Origin: Emmonsiellopsis sp. PD_33
Lineage: Eukaryota; Ascomycota; Eurotiomycetes; Onygenales; Ajellomycetaceae
NCBI GenBank assembly: GCA_032988165.1
Contig: JANTQF010000213.1
Location: forward strand, 1 to 59,743
DNA length: 59,743 bases
Direction: 5' to 3'
Under the pieces are notes generated by a model that worked only from the letters and a program-made list of their open reading frames with translations, was not told the DNA's origin and searched no databases. Both the position numbers and the translations under genes were made by a program. This document shows positions 23,512-34,828 of the stretch, one piece after another; position 1 is the first letter of the stretch; every line of letters starts with the position of its first letter.

Positions 23512-23926
23512 ATGGAAATCGAGAGACTGCGGATAGCACCGACGTGGAGTATGTAAATATTCAATGTCAATATTCAAACTGGGAGGGAGAATGTGGCTAG
23601 GAACGGGTTGAACATTCGATGTTGATGTTGATGGTTGGGTATGTAGCCAGTTGGATGAATGTTAGTTAACTTAGGCTTTCGGAGGAATTGTACTTCCGGC
23701 GCGATGGAAGCGAACCAGGGCGCGAGGACGTCAACATCCGAACAGCTTGCTTTGAATATCTCGTTTGGCTAGGTTTGCGATTTCAGGACAGCAAAGAAAT
23801 GTAACTGCGGCGTTTTACTTAGGGACCCTTTCTTTTATTTTCATTGAGTCCCCGTTTGAATTCCTTCTCAGTACTATACCTCCACCGTAAACCCGCCCGC
23901 TCTTCTCGAGTCCCCATGTCCCCTCT
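23512..23926. other. Intergenic spacer
   Basis: Holds the 3' flank of the Hsp70-like gene and the upstream region of the DUF1746 gene. No gene seen. Confidence 0.4.
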
Positions 23927-24973
23927 ATGACCACTCCCGATATCTTTCGAGATGCGCCATTCATCGCCAACGTCTCGAACATCCACCCGGTTGCATACGA
24001 CGATGATGGTGAGGAGGCGCGCCCCAGGGCGCCGGAGATCACAGCTAGGAAGGTCGCGTATACGGACTCGAAGATTGCCATGTTGGACAAGCTCGTGCGC
24101 GACCTAGACCTGTTAATATACTGCCAGCTATCCGCAATCTATTATATGGAGTAAGTTTCGCGCATGTTCTCACATCTCTAAAAGTGGTCTGGTGCTGATG
24201 CGTTTCGCGTATGGTATAGTTGCTCAACTCTCCACTTCCTCATCCGTGCCATAATGCAGCTTATCTACTTCACGCCCAAGCACCCCAGCTTACCCGAACG
24301 GAGCGCCAATGAGCCATCCGTAATTGCAGGCATTTTCGTGAGCAACCTATTCTGCATGCTCCTCCATTACTTCTCCTCCAATCCCTCAGCCGGCGAGGCC
24401 ACAAGAGGCTATCTACATGGCGGGCTATTCATCGACTTCATCGGAGAGAAGGGACCCATTTCGAAATTCCGGCTGCTCCTATTCGACCTCCTAGTACTTG
24501 TTCTGCAGATTGTTATCATGTGCATATACCAAGAGAGGGAGAAGACGAAGGCAGACGCAGTTGAGCCGCCAAATACCCAAGACCACGATGCCGAAGAACG
24601 AGGCGAGTACGCCGCAACATACTTACAACACCTCCATGACCCAGAAACTCAGGAGGACCCTTCTACAACAGCAGAAATACGAGCGCCCGGACCAGAGCCA
24701 CCCGCAAATGACATCCAGCCTCTTCTATCCTCCCCTAGTTCTCCCACAATAGAAGATACCCCGGCTCCCGCCTATCCGCACCCCCGCGATTCTCTCATAT
24801 CCGCCCAAACAACCATAGCAGATATCCACATCTTCCGCAACATCTACAACCAGTGGCATCACGTCCCAGAAACAACAAATGCGACGCAGCCGACTCCACC
24901 GCCAGCGAACCAAAACGCACTCGTGACATTTCTTCAGCGGCAGGTTGGATCGCAGATACGGTCGATTGGATGA
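23927..24973 (+). CDS. DUF1746-family membrane protein, 325 aa
   Basis: Two exons, 23927-24150 and 24220-24973, joined GTAAGT/ATAG in phase 2. The block around residues 50-95 (KLVRDLDLLIYCQLSAIYYMD, then RAIMQLIYFTPKH) and the following GIFVSNLFCMLLHYFSSNP and LLLFDLLVLVLQIVIM segments match my memory of the fungal DUF1746 domain, with three or four membrane spans. The C-terminal 150 residues are hydrophilic, Pro/Thr-rich and presumably cytosolic, ending in a short amphipathic stretch. Fungal proteins of this layout are thought to act at endomembranes, but I cannot give a reaction. The intron falls inside the first membrane segment. Start choice is the first ATG in frame, 33 codons before the conserved block. 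Confidence 0.8.
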
Positions 24974-25577
24974 AATGGGTAGATCGCAGATGGTCTAAGG
25001 GGATACTTGGGGTTTTCTTTGATTAATGGCATGGTTTCATGATTTTGTATATACATATATAACGCGGCGTTTTACGAGGCAGGGCGGGCTCCTTGTTTTT
25101 TGGTGACATATATTTTTGTTGCGTTCAGGGTTCATAGTTATATACCAGCCATGTATGTATGAATAGTACAGGTTAATGATTCCTTACTGGGATTCGCGCG
25201 TCTAACAGCACAAATCTATAATTGTTATGAATAGAACTCGATTATAGTTGATATGTTGATTAGCGGGTTTATATCTAAACGGATTTCTCCTATGGTAGGA
25301 TGCCACAACTTTGCCCTAGATTATACCATAGTGAGTAGACATAGCGGTTGGTGGGGCGGCGCGGATGGGGGGGGGGTAGGGATTCAATCATGAAATGCTT
25401 CTCATATCTAGAATCTGATAAGGTATCTATACACTCAAGGGAGTGGGAGCAGAGAGACGAAAACAAACCCAATCCCAAACCAAAAAAAATCCATCCCTAG
25501 ACCCGAACCCTACTCATACACCATCCCTAAAACAAAAACCACATACATAAAAAAAAACAGAAAACGAACCCATCAAT
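24974..25577. other. Convergent 3' flanks
   Basis: Sequence between the DUF1746 gene (plus) and ClpP (minus). A G-run (25367-25377) and AT-rich 3' UTR-like stretches; no gene. Confidence 0.4.
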
Positions 25578-26562
25578 CTACGAAGGCGTCTCCTTCCCCT
25601 CCCCCTCCCCCTTACCCTTCACCCTCCGATCCAAAATCTCATCCACAATCCCCATATCCAGCGCCTCCTTCGCCCCCATGAAATAATCCCGCTCCATAAG
25701 CTTCTCGATCTCGTCCAACGTCATGGGCTTCCCCGTCAAATGCCGCTGATAGATCTCATTCAGCTGTTTTCGGACCCTCAGAATCTCCTTGGCGTGGATC
25801 GCGATATCCGTCGCTTGGCCGAAGTAGCCGCCGGAGGGCTGGTGGATCATTACGGAGGAGTGCGGGAGACAGTATCGTTTTCCGGGCTGGCCGCCGCAGA
25901 GGAGGAGGGAGCCCATGGATGCCGCCTGCCCGACGCAGATGGTGCTGACGGGGGCGGAGATGTATGTCATTGTGTCGTAGATGGCAAGGCCTGTGTGGTT
26001 GGGGGTGGGAATTGTTAGGGGTTTTTGACAGGTGGGGGTGGAAGGGGAATGGGGAAGTGTTGCGCACCGGCTGTTACTGAGCCTCCGGGGGAGTTTATGT
26101 AGAGGTGGATTTGCTTCTCTGGGTTATCTGCTTCGAGGAAGAGGAGTTGGGCAACGATGGCGGCGGAGAGGGAGTCGTCGACTTCGCCGTTTAGGCAGAT
26201 TATTCGCTCCTGTAGATAAATATTAATAATTTTGGCCCTCGATCGTGGAAGAATTTGAGGACCATACCTTTAGTAGTCGGGAGAAAATGTCGTCTTTGCG
26301 GGGAGATTGTCAGCTTTGTTTATTGCGACAGTTTCATGGGAGGCTTCTCAACGCGTACATGTGTGCCAGCCACCTCCCTGATCGGTTAGTTTCACACTTT
26401 TGTATACCAATTGATGATACGGGAACTTACGACAGTCTCAGTCACGAAGGGCGTCGGCGTCCATCCCCGCGGTGGAAGTAGATTCGGTCTGCTCGAGTAG
26501 CTTCTGGCGGATATCTGTGAGAACTGTCGCGCAGCTGGCCTGAGCCAGCGGAAGGAGTTCAT
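25578..26562 (-). CDS. CLPP: Mitochondrial ATP-dependent Clp protease proteolytic subunit ClpP, 243 aa
   Basis: Five exons: 26562-26431, 26377-26359, 26293-26268, 26209-26068 and 25990-25578 (exons 2 and 3 only 19 and 26 bases). They join in frame to a 243-residue ClpP. The first ~25 residues (MNSFRWLRPAARQF...) are basic and amphipathic, a mitochondrial matrix presequence. The core follows: YDIFSRLLKERIICLNGEVD, INSPGGSVTAGLAIYDTM, then the catalytic Ser131 in GQAASMGS, His156 in MIHQPSGG, and Asp208 in MERDYF. The protein is a serine protease that stacks as two heptamers and is fed by the ClpX unfoldase. ClpP is found in many filamentous fungi but not in baker's yeast. The tail after the core is short and Lys/Glu/Gly-rich. 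It is divergent from a predicted mitochondrial protein over 283 bases. Confidence 0.95.
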
Positions 26563-26845
26563 AGCTGCGTAAGGTGTTCAATTGGTAGATGAGGTATACA
26601 GTGGAGAATAAATTGGAGTGTAGGAAGGGTGTTTGCGCAGGCAAAAGGTCGGTGGACGAGTGATGTCAAACTCGACGATAGTTGCCAATGCCAAGCATCA
26701 TGATCCGCGACGCGCTAAAGGCGCCAAGCTTAAAAAAATAGCCGCGGGCAGTTATTCTTATCGCAAACCTCTAGAACGACGTGGGCGGACTTCCGAAATT
26801 GACAGGGCAACTCAATCGTCCGACAACAGTTGGGTATCAGCGTCA
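26563..26845. promoter_or_regulatory. Bidirectional promoter, ClpP / mitochondrial protein
   Basis: Only 283 bases separate two divergent start codons of nuclear genes for mitochondrial proteins, so the two promoters must overlap. No specific operator could be recognised. Confidence 0.55.
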
Positions 26846-28453
26846 ATGACCCCACAATGCCCGTATAGGCATATTTCATACGCCTCATGGCGTCTAAGAG
26901 CCTTCCGTTGCCTACTCTCCGAGACTCCATCACGCAGCTTCACCACTACCTCCAGTCTGCAATTCCCTCCCCCAAATCCGAACCAGAAGAAAAGACGAGG
27001 CAATAACCCCAAACGGCAGAGAGAAAACGAACTAGAAAGAATTGGCGGCCTTCTCTCCGAAATCTCTGGCCTATTTGGAAACTCAAAAACACCTCCATCG
27101 GCAGAATCAGACACCTCAACCTCTGTCAAGCAAGATGAACATGGAGCGGCACTGGAGCCACCCGAGCCGCAGTCCAAGCCTCTACCAAGCCCCGAGCAGA
27201 ATGATATCTCGGTGAAATTATCCCGTCCACAAAGCGCCGAGGAGCTTCACTCCGATATCTCCACGTTACTTGAACAATTAGGTACACCAGTACCATCAGA
27301 ATCAGAAGTCTCCGCTCCCACGCAAGATGGGGACGTCGCGCAGAAAATACCCCCATCACACCTAGAGTCCATGCTCCACCTCCAGCTAAATGATATGTTA
27401 CAAAAAAGCTCGCAATCCGAATCTCAATCACAATCACAACCCCGACTCTCAGACTCCCTCCCCAAATCCCCCCTCGTCAGCAGACTAGAGCAAAGAAGTT
27501 CGCGCAAAAAAGCCCGAGGCACGAAGGATGAACTGGAACGCCTAAAACACAACCCCTGGGCGCAAGCCCTAGCAAGTCCCATGCGCATGTGCTCCGCAAC
27601 AAGCGTGCGAATCCCACGACTTTTCCTCCAGCAATGGGGGCTCGTCCAGCACCCCACCACCGGCGCATTATGGCTCATGCCAGTGAAACTGGTACAGCAG
27701 GAACTACAGAAAGCAGCTGCGAAGTCTATACCTCCGACAAAGGACGATGGAGAGGATGCCCTCCCCATACCTGCTCGCTCTTCATTTCCTGGTCTGTGTA
27801 TCGCAAACAGTATCGGGCTGCTCGAAAGGATGAACGCCGTGAAGCAGAAGCTGTTGACCGCTCGGCTCATACCTGCTCAATGGAAGGCGCCCGCAGGGCC
27901 CATACCACAGAAAGCGACGCTGGTGTGGCGGCAGGATATGCCGGCGTTTGTACTAAGGCATATGAGGGATATGGCGGTCGGAGAGGTGAAGAAGATTAAG
28001 GAGTTGGAGCCGGCGGGAAGGGCGGAAGGGGATTGGACGGTTTTGGAGATGGAAAATGTTAATGAGAGTGCATTGAGGGAGAGTTTGGCTGTGGTTAAAG
28101 ACCTTGAGAATGCCAATTGTGGAGTCGTTATCGTATTAAGGCGGGATGAGCCCACTTCTACACTAGAAACCGATCCCGAGACAACCGCGTCTACGAATTC
28201 TCCCAATGCAGAGTCTGGCTCCCAATCACCCGGCCACCTCCCACAACTCCCCGAATACCTCGATCTACCGCAGGGGTCAAAAGTGCCGGTGTACGACCTC
28301 ACAAGGCTTCTTACAAGGGAACAGATAGAAGCCCTTCGGGAGTATGGGGAGATATTCAATAAACCTGCTCTGTTCTGTCGTCCCGGTACCAGAGCGCCGA
28401 ACCCGCTGATTTTTTCCCTGTTTAATCTTCACTCTTTCATGCAGGAACAATGA
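26846..28453 (+). CDS. Predicted mitochondrial protein of unknown function, 535 aa
   Basis: A single-exon gene. The chosen ATG gives an N-terminus rich in Arg, Ser and aromatic residues (SWRLRAFRCLL, SRSFTTTSSLQF) that looks like a mitochondrial presequence. The frame is open for 71 more codons upstream, but that part overlaps the promoter shared with ClpP and looks non-coding. Residues ~45-190 are hydrophilic and Ser/Pro/Gln-rich. The conserved-looking part begins around residue 220 (HNPWAQALASPMRMCSATSV, then RLFLQQWGLVQHPTTGALWL) and runs to the C-terminus (VPVYDLTRLL, FCRPGTRAPNPLIFSLFNLH). No catalytic motif is recognised. Localisation suggests a role in mitochondrial expression or respiration, but this is inference from the presequence and the divergent ClpP neighbour only. 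Confidence 0.75.
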   Translation: MTPQCPYRHISYASWRLRAFRCLLSETPSRSFTTTSSLQFPPPNPNQKKRRGNNPKRQRENELERIGGLLSEISGLFGNSKTPPSAESDTSTSVKQDEHGAALEPPEPQSKPLPSPEQNDISVKLSRPQSAEELHSDISTLLEQLGTPVPSESEVSAPTQDGDVAQKIPPSHLESMLHLQLNDMLQKSSQSESQSQSQPRLSDSLPKSPLVSRLEQRSSRKKARGTKDELERLKHNPWAQALASPMRMCSATSVRIPRLFLQQWGLVQHPTTGALWLMPVKLVQQELQKAAAKSIPPTKDDGEDALPIPARSSFPGLCIANSIGLLERMNAVKQKLLTARLIPAQWKAPAGPIPQKATLVWRQDMPAFVLRHMRDMAVGEVKKIKELEPAGRAEGDWTVLEMENVNESALRESLAVVKDLENANCGVVIVLRRDEPTSTLETDPETTASTNSPNAESGSQSPGHLPQLPEYLDLPQGSKVPVYDLTRLLTREQIEALREYGEIFNKPALFCRPGTRAPNPLIFSLFNLHSFMQEQ

Positions 28454-28749
28454 TTTGGGCTCGACGGCAGGTATATAGATGCTATATAGGAGTTTTTGCA
28501 TATATTATCTTTTCTATCTATGTTAGCAGGCGAGATAGGTTTATATGCACGGATATAAGAAGCAGCAAGTTTGCAAGGGTATAAAATAAATAAGATACAG
28601 CAATCATTTCTAATCTATCGGAACTTCTATCTTAATACCCTCAAATGTAACCAGCCATACCAACCATACCACATCTACAACACCTCATCTACCCAAAACC
28701 AACCCGCAAAGAAAAACAAACACGCTAACTAACTACTGAAACCAACCCC

Positions 28750-30043
28750 CTACGCCCCCTCCAACAAATCCTTCAACCCATTCACATACGCCGCCGGCCT
28801 CAACGACCCCGTCGTAAACTCCTCCTTACTACTCACCCCAGTCAAAACCGCCAACGTCCCCCCCAACCCGCCCTCAACCCCAAACCGAATATCAGTATCC
28901 AGCCGATCCCCAACCATACACGCTCTGGCCCTCTCAAACCTAAACTTCCCCTCAATCGCATCCATCATCGCCTGACTCGGCTTCCCCAACGAAACGGGCT
29001 CTTTACCCCCCAACATCCGAATCAGCGGCGCACTAATCGTGCCCGCACCGGGGAACAGCGAGCCCGCATTCGGCAGCGTGCTGTCGATATTCGTCGCGAG
29101 GAAGATGGCCCCGCGCCGGATGTAGTGGAAGGCCAGCGCGAGTTTGAGGTAGTTGATGTGGAAGTCGAGGCCGACGAGGACGACGCCGACCTCCGGGTCG
29201 ATGATGGAGCGGTCCCCGGAGACGATCTGGCCGTAGTCGTTTGGGGAGATGTCGCGCCGGTAGGAAGGGTCGGTGCCTCCGATGAAGGGGACGGATTCGG
29301 CGGTTAGTTCTTGTTCGATGCCGGATTCGCCGAGGACGAAGACTTTGCGTTTTAAGGGGGGCAAGGTGAGGATGCGGGAGATGTAGATTGAGGCGCTGTA
29401 GGAGGAGGAGAAGATTTCTTCCTGTTTTGGGAGGGGGTGTTAGTGGGAATATGGGGTGGGTGGGGAGCGGAAGGGTTGCGTACGATATCTGCGGGAATCC
29501 CTAGGCTGTCTAGTTTCTTCTTATAGTCGGCACGGGACTTTGTGCTGTTGTTGGTAACGAAGACGACTTGCTTTCCTAAATATCTCAGGTCCGGTGGTTA
29601 GCAAACAATTCTCTACACAAAAACCTCGCCATTGGCTTCTATCCGATTACAAGGCTGTGGAGGTTACCTTTTCGCCTTAGGAATTCCAGCGTTTCCACTG
29701 TTCCTTCAAATATAATGTCGCCAGACCATAATACCCCTAGATATCACCCCGTCTTCTCAGCATATGGCCTCAATTGTGCTTAACATTTGCGACTCCGGTG
29801 AGGAGGCATGGCGGGGTAATGTGGGAAAACTGACCGTCGCAGTCAAATAGGAAGACCTAGAGCGGGCAATATATGTTAGCATGTTGCAATTTACAACTGT
29901 TTGAGCGTTCCCCGTGCATCATCTGTGCTGATCGCATAAAGGGGGAGGACGAATACAGCGGGCGCATTACTCACGTCATACTTGTCCAAGAACTCCTGGA
30001 TGGCGGCTTTGTCGCCAGTTAGATATTTGGGTGATTCCGCCAT
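28750..30043 (-). CDS. PHO13: HAD phosphatase, PHO13 / phosphoglycolate phosphatase type, 307 aa
   Basis: Five exons: 30043-29975, 29856-29835 (22 bases), 29736-29668, 29575-29484 and 29421-28750. They give 307 residues, the usual length for the PHO13/PGP family. HAD motif I is FLFDCDGVLW with catalytic Asp28 and Asp30, motif II is VTNNST (Thr61), the motif-III lysine is in SLGKPSQ, and motif IV is MVGDRLDTDI. The C2-type cap lies between motifs II and III (GLDFHINYLKLALAFHYI). Family members hydrolyse 4-nitrophenyl phosphate in vitro. In cells they remove side products of glycolysis such as 2-phosphoglycolate and 4-phosphoerythronate. No targeting signal is seen, so it is probably cytosolic. 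It lies in tandem, downstream of the aspartyl aminopeptidase gene on the same strand. Confidence 0.94.
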
Positions 30044-30544
30044 TTGAGGTTCCTAGGCCGAGCAAGAATATAGAAAATGCAAAGGTCCAGTCCTAGTAAT
30101 ACAAGGCAGTCAATTCCAAAATACTCTGGATAGACCGTGACGTCGAGTGTTGCGGTGGGGGAGCAATCGGGGCTGCGGTTAAATTGCCGCCCGCTTAACT
30201 ACGAGGGTTCAGCAACTAGCCGCCACCGAGCCATACTAGTAGTTCGCCCTCCCTTGCTTAACGCTGGACTGTCCTTGACTGGGTGGAACGGAGATATTTC
30301 AGGAGATCAAAGGGATGTTCCAAATTCTCAGACGTGCTGTTTACCTGCCGTGTTTCAATAGCAAATATGAGTGCTGCCCGAAGAAAGAAGAAATAAAGAA
30401 AACCGATGAAATTGTCTACATAGCAGCCGCATTTCTACGGCCACCAATTTCCTTTTATATTCAAGTTTCAGAGATACCAATAAAGAAGGGGCCCCAAAAA
30501 AACCACCGATTCCATCACATATCCCACAAATAGTGTAAAGCCAA
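30044..30544. promoter_or_regulatory. Upstream region of PHO13-like gene / 3' flank of aminopeptidase
   Basis: No gene seen. It contains AT-rich 3' UTR-like sequence next to 30544 and GC-rich promoter-like sequence near 30050-30300. Confidence 0.4.
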
Positions 30545-32678
30545 TCAATCAACCAAAATCGTCTTGGACAACTTTGAATAATTCTCAAAGAAGCTCTCAA
30601 ACAACCGAATCGCATACCCAACGTCCTTCGTGCCCCCCGTCTCCCGAATACTGTGCATGCTCAACTGCGGGTTGCCCAAGTCCAACGTTCTCACGCCTAG
30701 CGCAGCAGAGAGCATGGGCCCAATGGTGCTGCCGCAGCTGGAGTCATTGCGCACGACGAAAAGCTGCAGCGGGACGCCCTGGAATGCGGACTTATCGCTT
30801 TCAGCTCCAGGTGTACCAGCAAGACGGGCGGCTTCCTCTAGCAAGACGATGCCGGGGGAGTTGGTGGCGTAGCGGGCGTTGGCGTTGATTTTGATGACGG
30901 GACCCTTGTTCATTTCTGGCCGGTGGTCGGATTCATACTTGAAGCCGTAGTTCGGATTAACCGAGTGGGCCATGTCTGCAGAGAGGAGGAAAGAGGTGGA
31001 GAGCGACTGCTCGTAGGCGGTGGAAGTGTCATGGTCGACCGTGGGGTCGTAGGAGCTTTCGGAGCCGGCATTGGATGCGGGGAGGACGGATAAACGGCGG
31101 AGGATGGCGGGGAGTGCATTGGAGTCTGCGCCTTGCGCAGTGCGACTGCCGATCTCCTCGTGGTCGAAAAGAGCGATGAGGCGAATGGAGGACTCATTGT
31201 CCAGAGAGGCGGTGTCGGCGAGGGAGCTGATGAGGCCCATTGTGGCGCAGAATGACATGTTTAGGTTGTCTAGGCGGGCAGAGAAGATGAATTCCTCAAG
31301 CATGCCCCCGAGGCAGGCTTTTTGGGTGTCGTAGAGGAGCATCTCGAAGTCCACAATATCCTTGGGGCTGACGGATAGTTCGGAGGCGATCAGCTCAACC
31401 AGGTAGGGGTGATGGCGTTCGGTAGTTGCCTTCAACGGCGCAAATGGGGTGTCCGTATCCTTGCTATCCCCATTACCATTTCCATTGCCATCTCCGCCAT
31501 TGGAGGTTCTAATTTCTAATCCCTTTGCGGACTTGGAATCACCCCCTCTTCGCTCTAGTTCGGCTGCAACCAAGCCGGCAATTGGGAAAAGCTGTGTCTC
31601 CTTGTTGAAGGAGAAAGTTTCCTGCCGGTCAAGATGAATGGCGAGCGTCGGGATACGGAGAACTGACGGAAATGTCAGAGTGATACCGATGACATAAACA
31701 GTGATGGTATCTTACTTGGTTTGTCAATATGGACTAATTTCGCCTCAATCATGCCCTCCGCATTTCTGACCATCGCTCTGCCAGCAATGCCCAGATCACG
31801 ATCGAACCCTGTTGCATGGGATTAGTCGTCAAACCAACATATGATAAGAGCGAAACATACATGTATGCCAGATACCACCGCCGTAGGTTTCTACACCAAC
31901 TTGGACGAAACCTTCGCCTGACTTTTTGGAGACTGGCTTGATCCTTAGACACGGAGAGTCTGTATGGGCACCAACCATGGAAATGGAATTTCCAGGCTGA
32001 ACAAAACAAGAGATGGGCCTATTAGTAGTTATTCGGCTTGGAGAGGTCGGATATCACAAACCTTCCATTTATGGCCAATAGCAAAGGCGATGACGGTGGA
32101 GCCATTCCGGGTCAGGTAGTACTTCCCGCCGGGCTTACAAGTGGATGACCAGGAATCTCTCTCCTAAGGAAATGAATCGTGTTTGGTGAGAATTTCGAAT
32201 AAGTTCGTAGAGTCATTTAATATTAAATGAGATTTACGCACCTTGATTTCCTTGAATCCAGCCTCAGATAGGAGCTTAGTAGAAGACGCCACGGCATGGA
32301 ACGCTATGAGAATGCATACAATGTCAGTAAAATGCGCAGAAATTAGCAAGTAAGGCTCCAGAAGCTGATGTGGGGTTTATTACGTGTTGGGGAAGCGTTG
32401 ACATAGGACAGGAAATCCGAGGCCTGGGCTTTGAAGTCGATTTCCCCCATTGCAGCGCGAGTAGAGGAAGAAGATGCAGAAAACGAAGATGTTGATGATA
32501 GATTACGCGAGTGCCTCACAAAATGCCACTGATGTAGGAGTTGCTGGGACTGAGGTTGAGGTTGAGGGTGAGGTTGCAGTGAGGACTGGCCAGTGAGGTG
32601 AGAGGCAGTCACACGACCAAGCGAGCGAATGGTGTTGCCGGTTCTGAGAAGTGAGCCTCCCCAAAGCTTTGAGTTCAT
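30545..32678 (-). CDS. APE4: Aspartyl aminopeptidase, M18 family, 601 aa
   Basis: Six exons: 32678-32384, 32303-32242, 32163-32062, 31996-31861, 31808-31716 and 31662-30545. They give 601 residues. M18 metal and catalytic regions are present: VGAHTDSPCLR, ALFDHEEIGS, LSADMAHSVNPNY and NDSSCGSTIGPML. The enzyme removes N-terminal Asp/Glu from peptides and binds two zinc ions in a dodecameric shell. Two features exceed the usual ~490 residues. A 76-residue N-terminal extension, Arg/Ser-rich with a Gln/Pro tract, precedes the standard start MGEIDFKAQ (Met77). A Gly/Asn-rich loop (GGDGNGNGNGD) lies in the first part of the last exon. The extension resembles a mitochondrial presequence, so alternative starts could give two locations. 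The family call is secure; the choice of start is not. Confidence 0.94.
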
Positions 32679-34828
32679 TCGTAGGAGTTCGTTGGCAGAT
32701 ACTGCTTCTCCCTTTGCGATGGAAGGCTACGGTGATAATCGGCTTGAATTGAGGGTGGAGGTTGGGATTGAGTTGGCCAGTTCCGGCCCGTTGTGGTGAG
32801 GAGCACGGGCCACACGGGAAGGCCCTGACTGGCTCGGGATCCAGCGATGACGGCGATGACGTCGAGGCATTCGTTGGACTGAAGATAATCGGATTTCAAC
32901 GACTCGACGTATTGCCCATAGTTACACAGAATGGCTATCCTGCCCAAGTGGGATATACTGTTACGATTTGTCGACTTAACTGAAAATACTTGTGGGCCAA
33001 ATCTATCACATATCATAGGGTAGAGTCCCCCCCCCAAACCTGCACTGCTCGAGGTCTGCAAGCATCTTGATGTCACAGATCTCCAAAGAAAAAAAATTCT
33101 ACGATCCGAACCGAGCGGTGCTGCTACTCGAGTCGCACATCCGCATCCACCACCAGTGTAGGAATCTTTGTATCTGGGCCAATCACTTGGCCGAACCTTC
33201 GCGTCCGTCAAACAAGTTGTTGTGGTCCGATGCGGCTATTTCTCCACAAGGAAGATACAATGGGGGATATTATGAACTGGCTGCAAGACATGCTTGGCTG
33301 TCTCATCCTGCAGTCGGAATGGTGGGGTTTTGTGGAGTGTTTTGGTTTCCAGAATGGTCGCGACTCGCGATGTTGTTGTGTTTGAGAAAAGGCGTTGGAT
33401 CAACAACGCGCTAGTGACGACCCCGGATTTGCAACATGAGCCCAGAACCAATCTTTGGCCTGGCACAGACGAAGCGGCGACAATATTAAGAATGCCCAAG
33501 GCATTAACAAAGACATGCTCACAACCAAATATTTCCGCTATGGATCTTTGAACTTTTTCGCCTTTTCACAGTCCAGGGATACTCGTATATGTTTACTCTC
33601 GCCCCCTAGAAACCTACACCTTGCTCAGCATACATGGGACGCATTTATCTCATGAGAATGTGCGAAAAGCGTCAGTTTCCCATCCATAAAACTAGCTTCC
33701 CTCGAGGCCCAATTGCTCCCAACTAACTATCCAGGAATGGACAACGTATCACCCCTGCATGCCTAGAGCCCCGACAGATCTTCTTCTGCCCCGATCCCTC
33801 AAGGAAAGCCAACACAGAGAAATAATGTTCAAAGGCTCCACTCCACGGATTGATAACCACATATATGTCACATTCAGCGGGAACATACTGCGCGTCCACA
33901 AACCTGAGCGTATAATGACAGGACTTGGCTGCGCCCGCACAAATTTCTGTTCCCCGTCAACTGAGAAGAGGGAGAGCAACACAGTTGTTAAAGACCTAGA
34001 GAACACCAGTGCCTCTGCATTCGTTAGGAGTGATGTGTTCTTTGTGGTGGTTTCAAATGACAGACAAAAAGCATACCCTGCAATGAGGGTAACTACTAGT
34101 AAGAAACGGAGTGATGAAGTGGCGGTTTCTGGAAAGAGCAATCCCAATGGCAGAGAGGGGAGAACTAAGCGGTGGCTTTCTATAGTATAACACTCTGCAG
34201 GCAGCATATACGTAGCCAATAAATACATCCTCATAAGCAAAGATGGAGGCCAGCCTGCAGACTCGACTCGAACAAACAAACAGTTAGAGATCTGAATGTT
34301 ATGATAAAGAACCGCGCTAGGCCCAGCCCGGCCTAGTGTTCCGCGTAAAAGTCGCGCCGGGCCATCCCCTTCCTGGCGGCTCTGCTGGGCCAGGAACATC
34401 AATCCTCCCGACAACGACGGAGAGCTCCCGCGGTGTTTGCGACTGTCTGCCCGCTCGCCTCGTCTCTGCCCAAGTCTCGCGGATGTTGGTGCTCGCAGGC
34501 GCTGAAAGGCTCTCTTGGATATTCACGCCGTCCCGTCCCCTTGTTCTGTCCCTCGCTCCTGTCCCGACCACCCCTTCTTGTCGCCGTGATTGTTTTGTCG
34601 CCCGGTGATCCAGACTGCCAGGACGCTGCCCATGTCAACATTGCCAATCCACCCTACAATCAGCCCGATAACCCGACCTTGCGCTTCCTCATAAGCGGAG
34701 ACTGTGCTTATACTCCGCTCTACGCCCCTTATAATCAGCTCCCTGCGAAACTCCGGTGGAATCGCTCCTGTATCTGGATTACGCAGCTTGTCCGAACAGC
34801 TCGGAAGCAGCCTTCCCAGCAGTCCATA
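32679..34828. promoter_or_regulatory. 2.1-kb divergent region, aminopeptidase / CDH1
   Basis: No gene could be supported. Long overlapping frames on both strands at 33749-34414 show no domain and unlike-coding composition. The part next to CDH1 (about 34400-34828) is probably its long 5' leader and contains at least two upstream ATG frames: 42 codons from 34483, and 20 codons from about 34634. A C-run lies at 33029-33037. Confidence 0.4.

Noticed and set aside
33749..34414. 221-codon minus frame and 143-codon plus frame overlapping it
   Set aside because: Both strands are open over the same stretch, neither shows a domain or splice support, and the region lies in a long divergent promoter.
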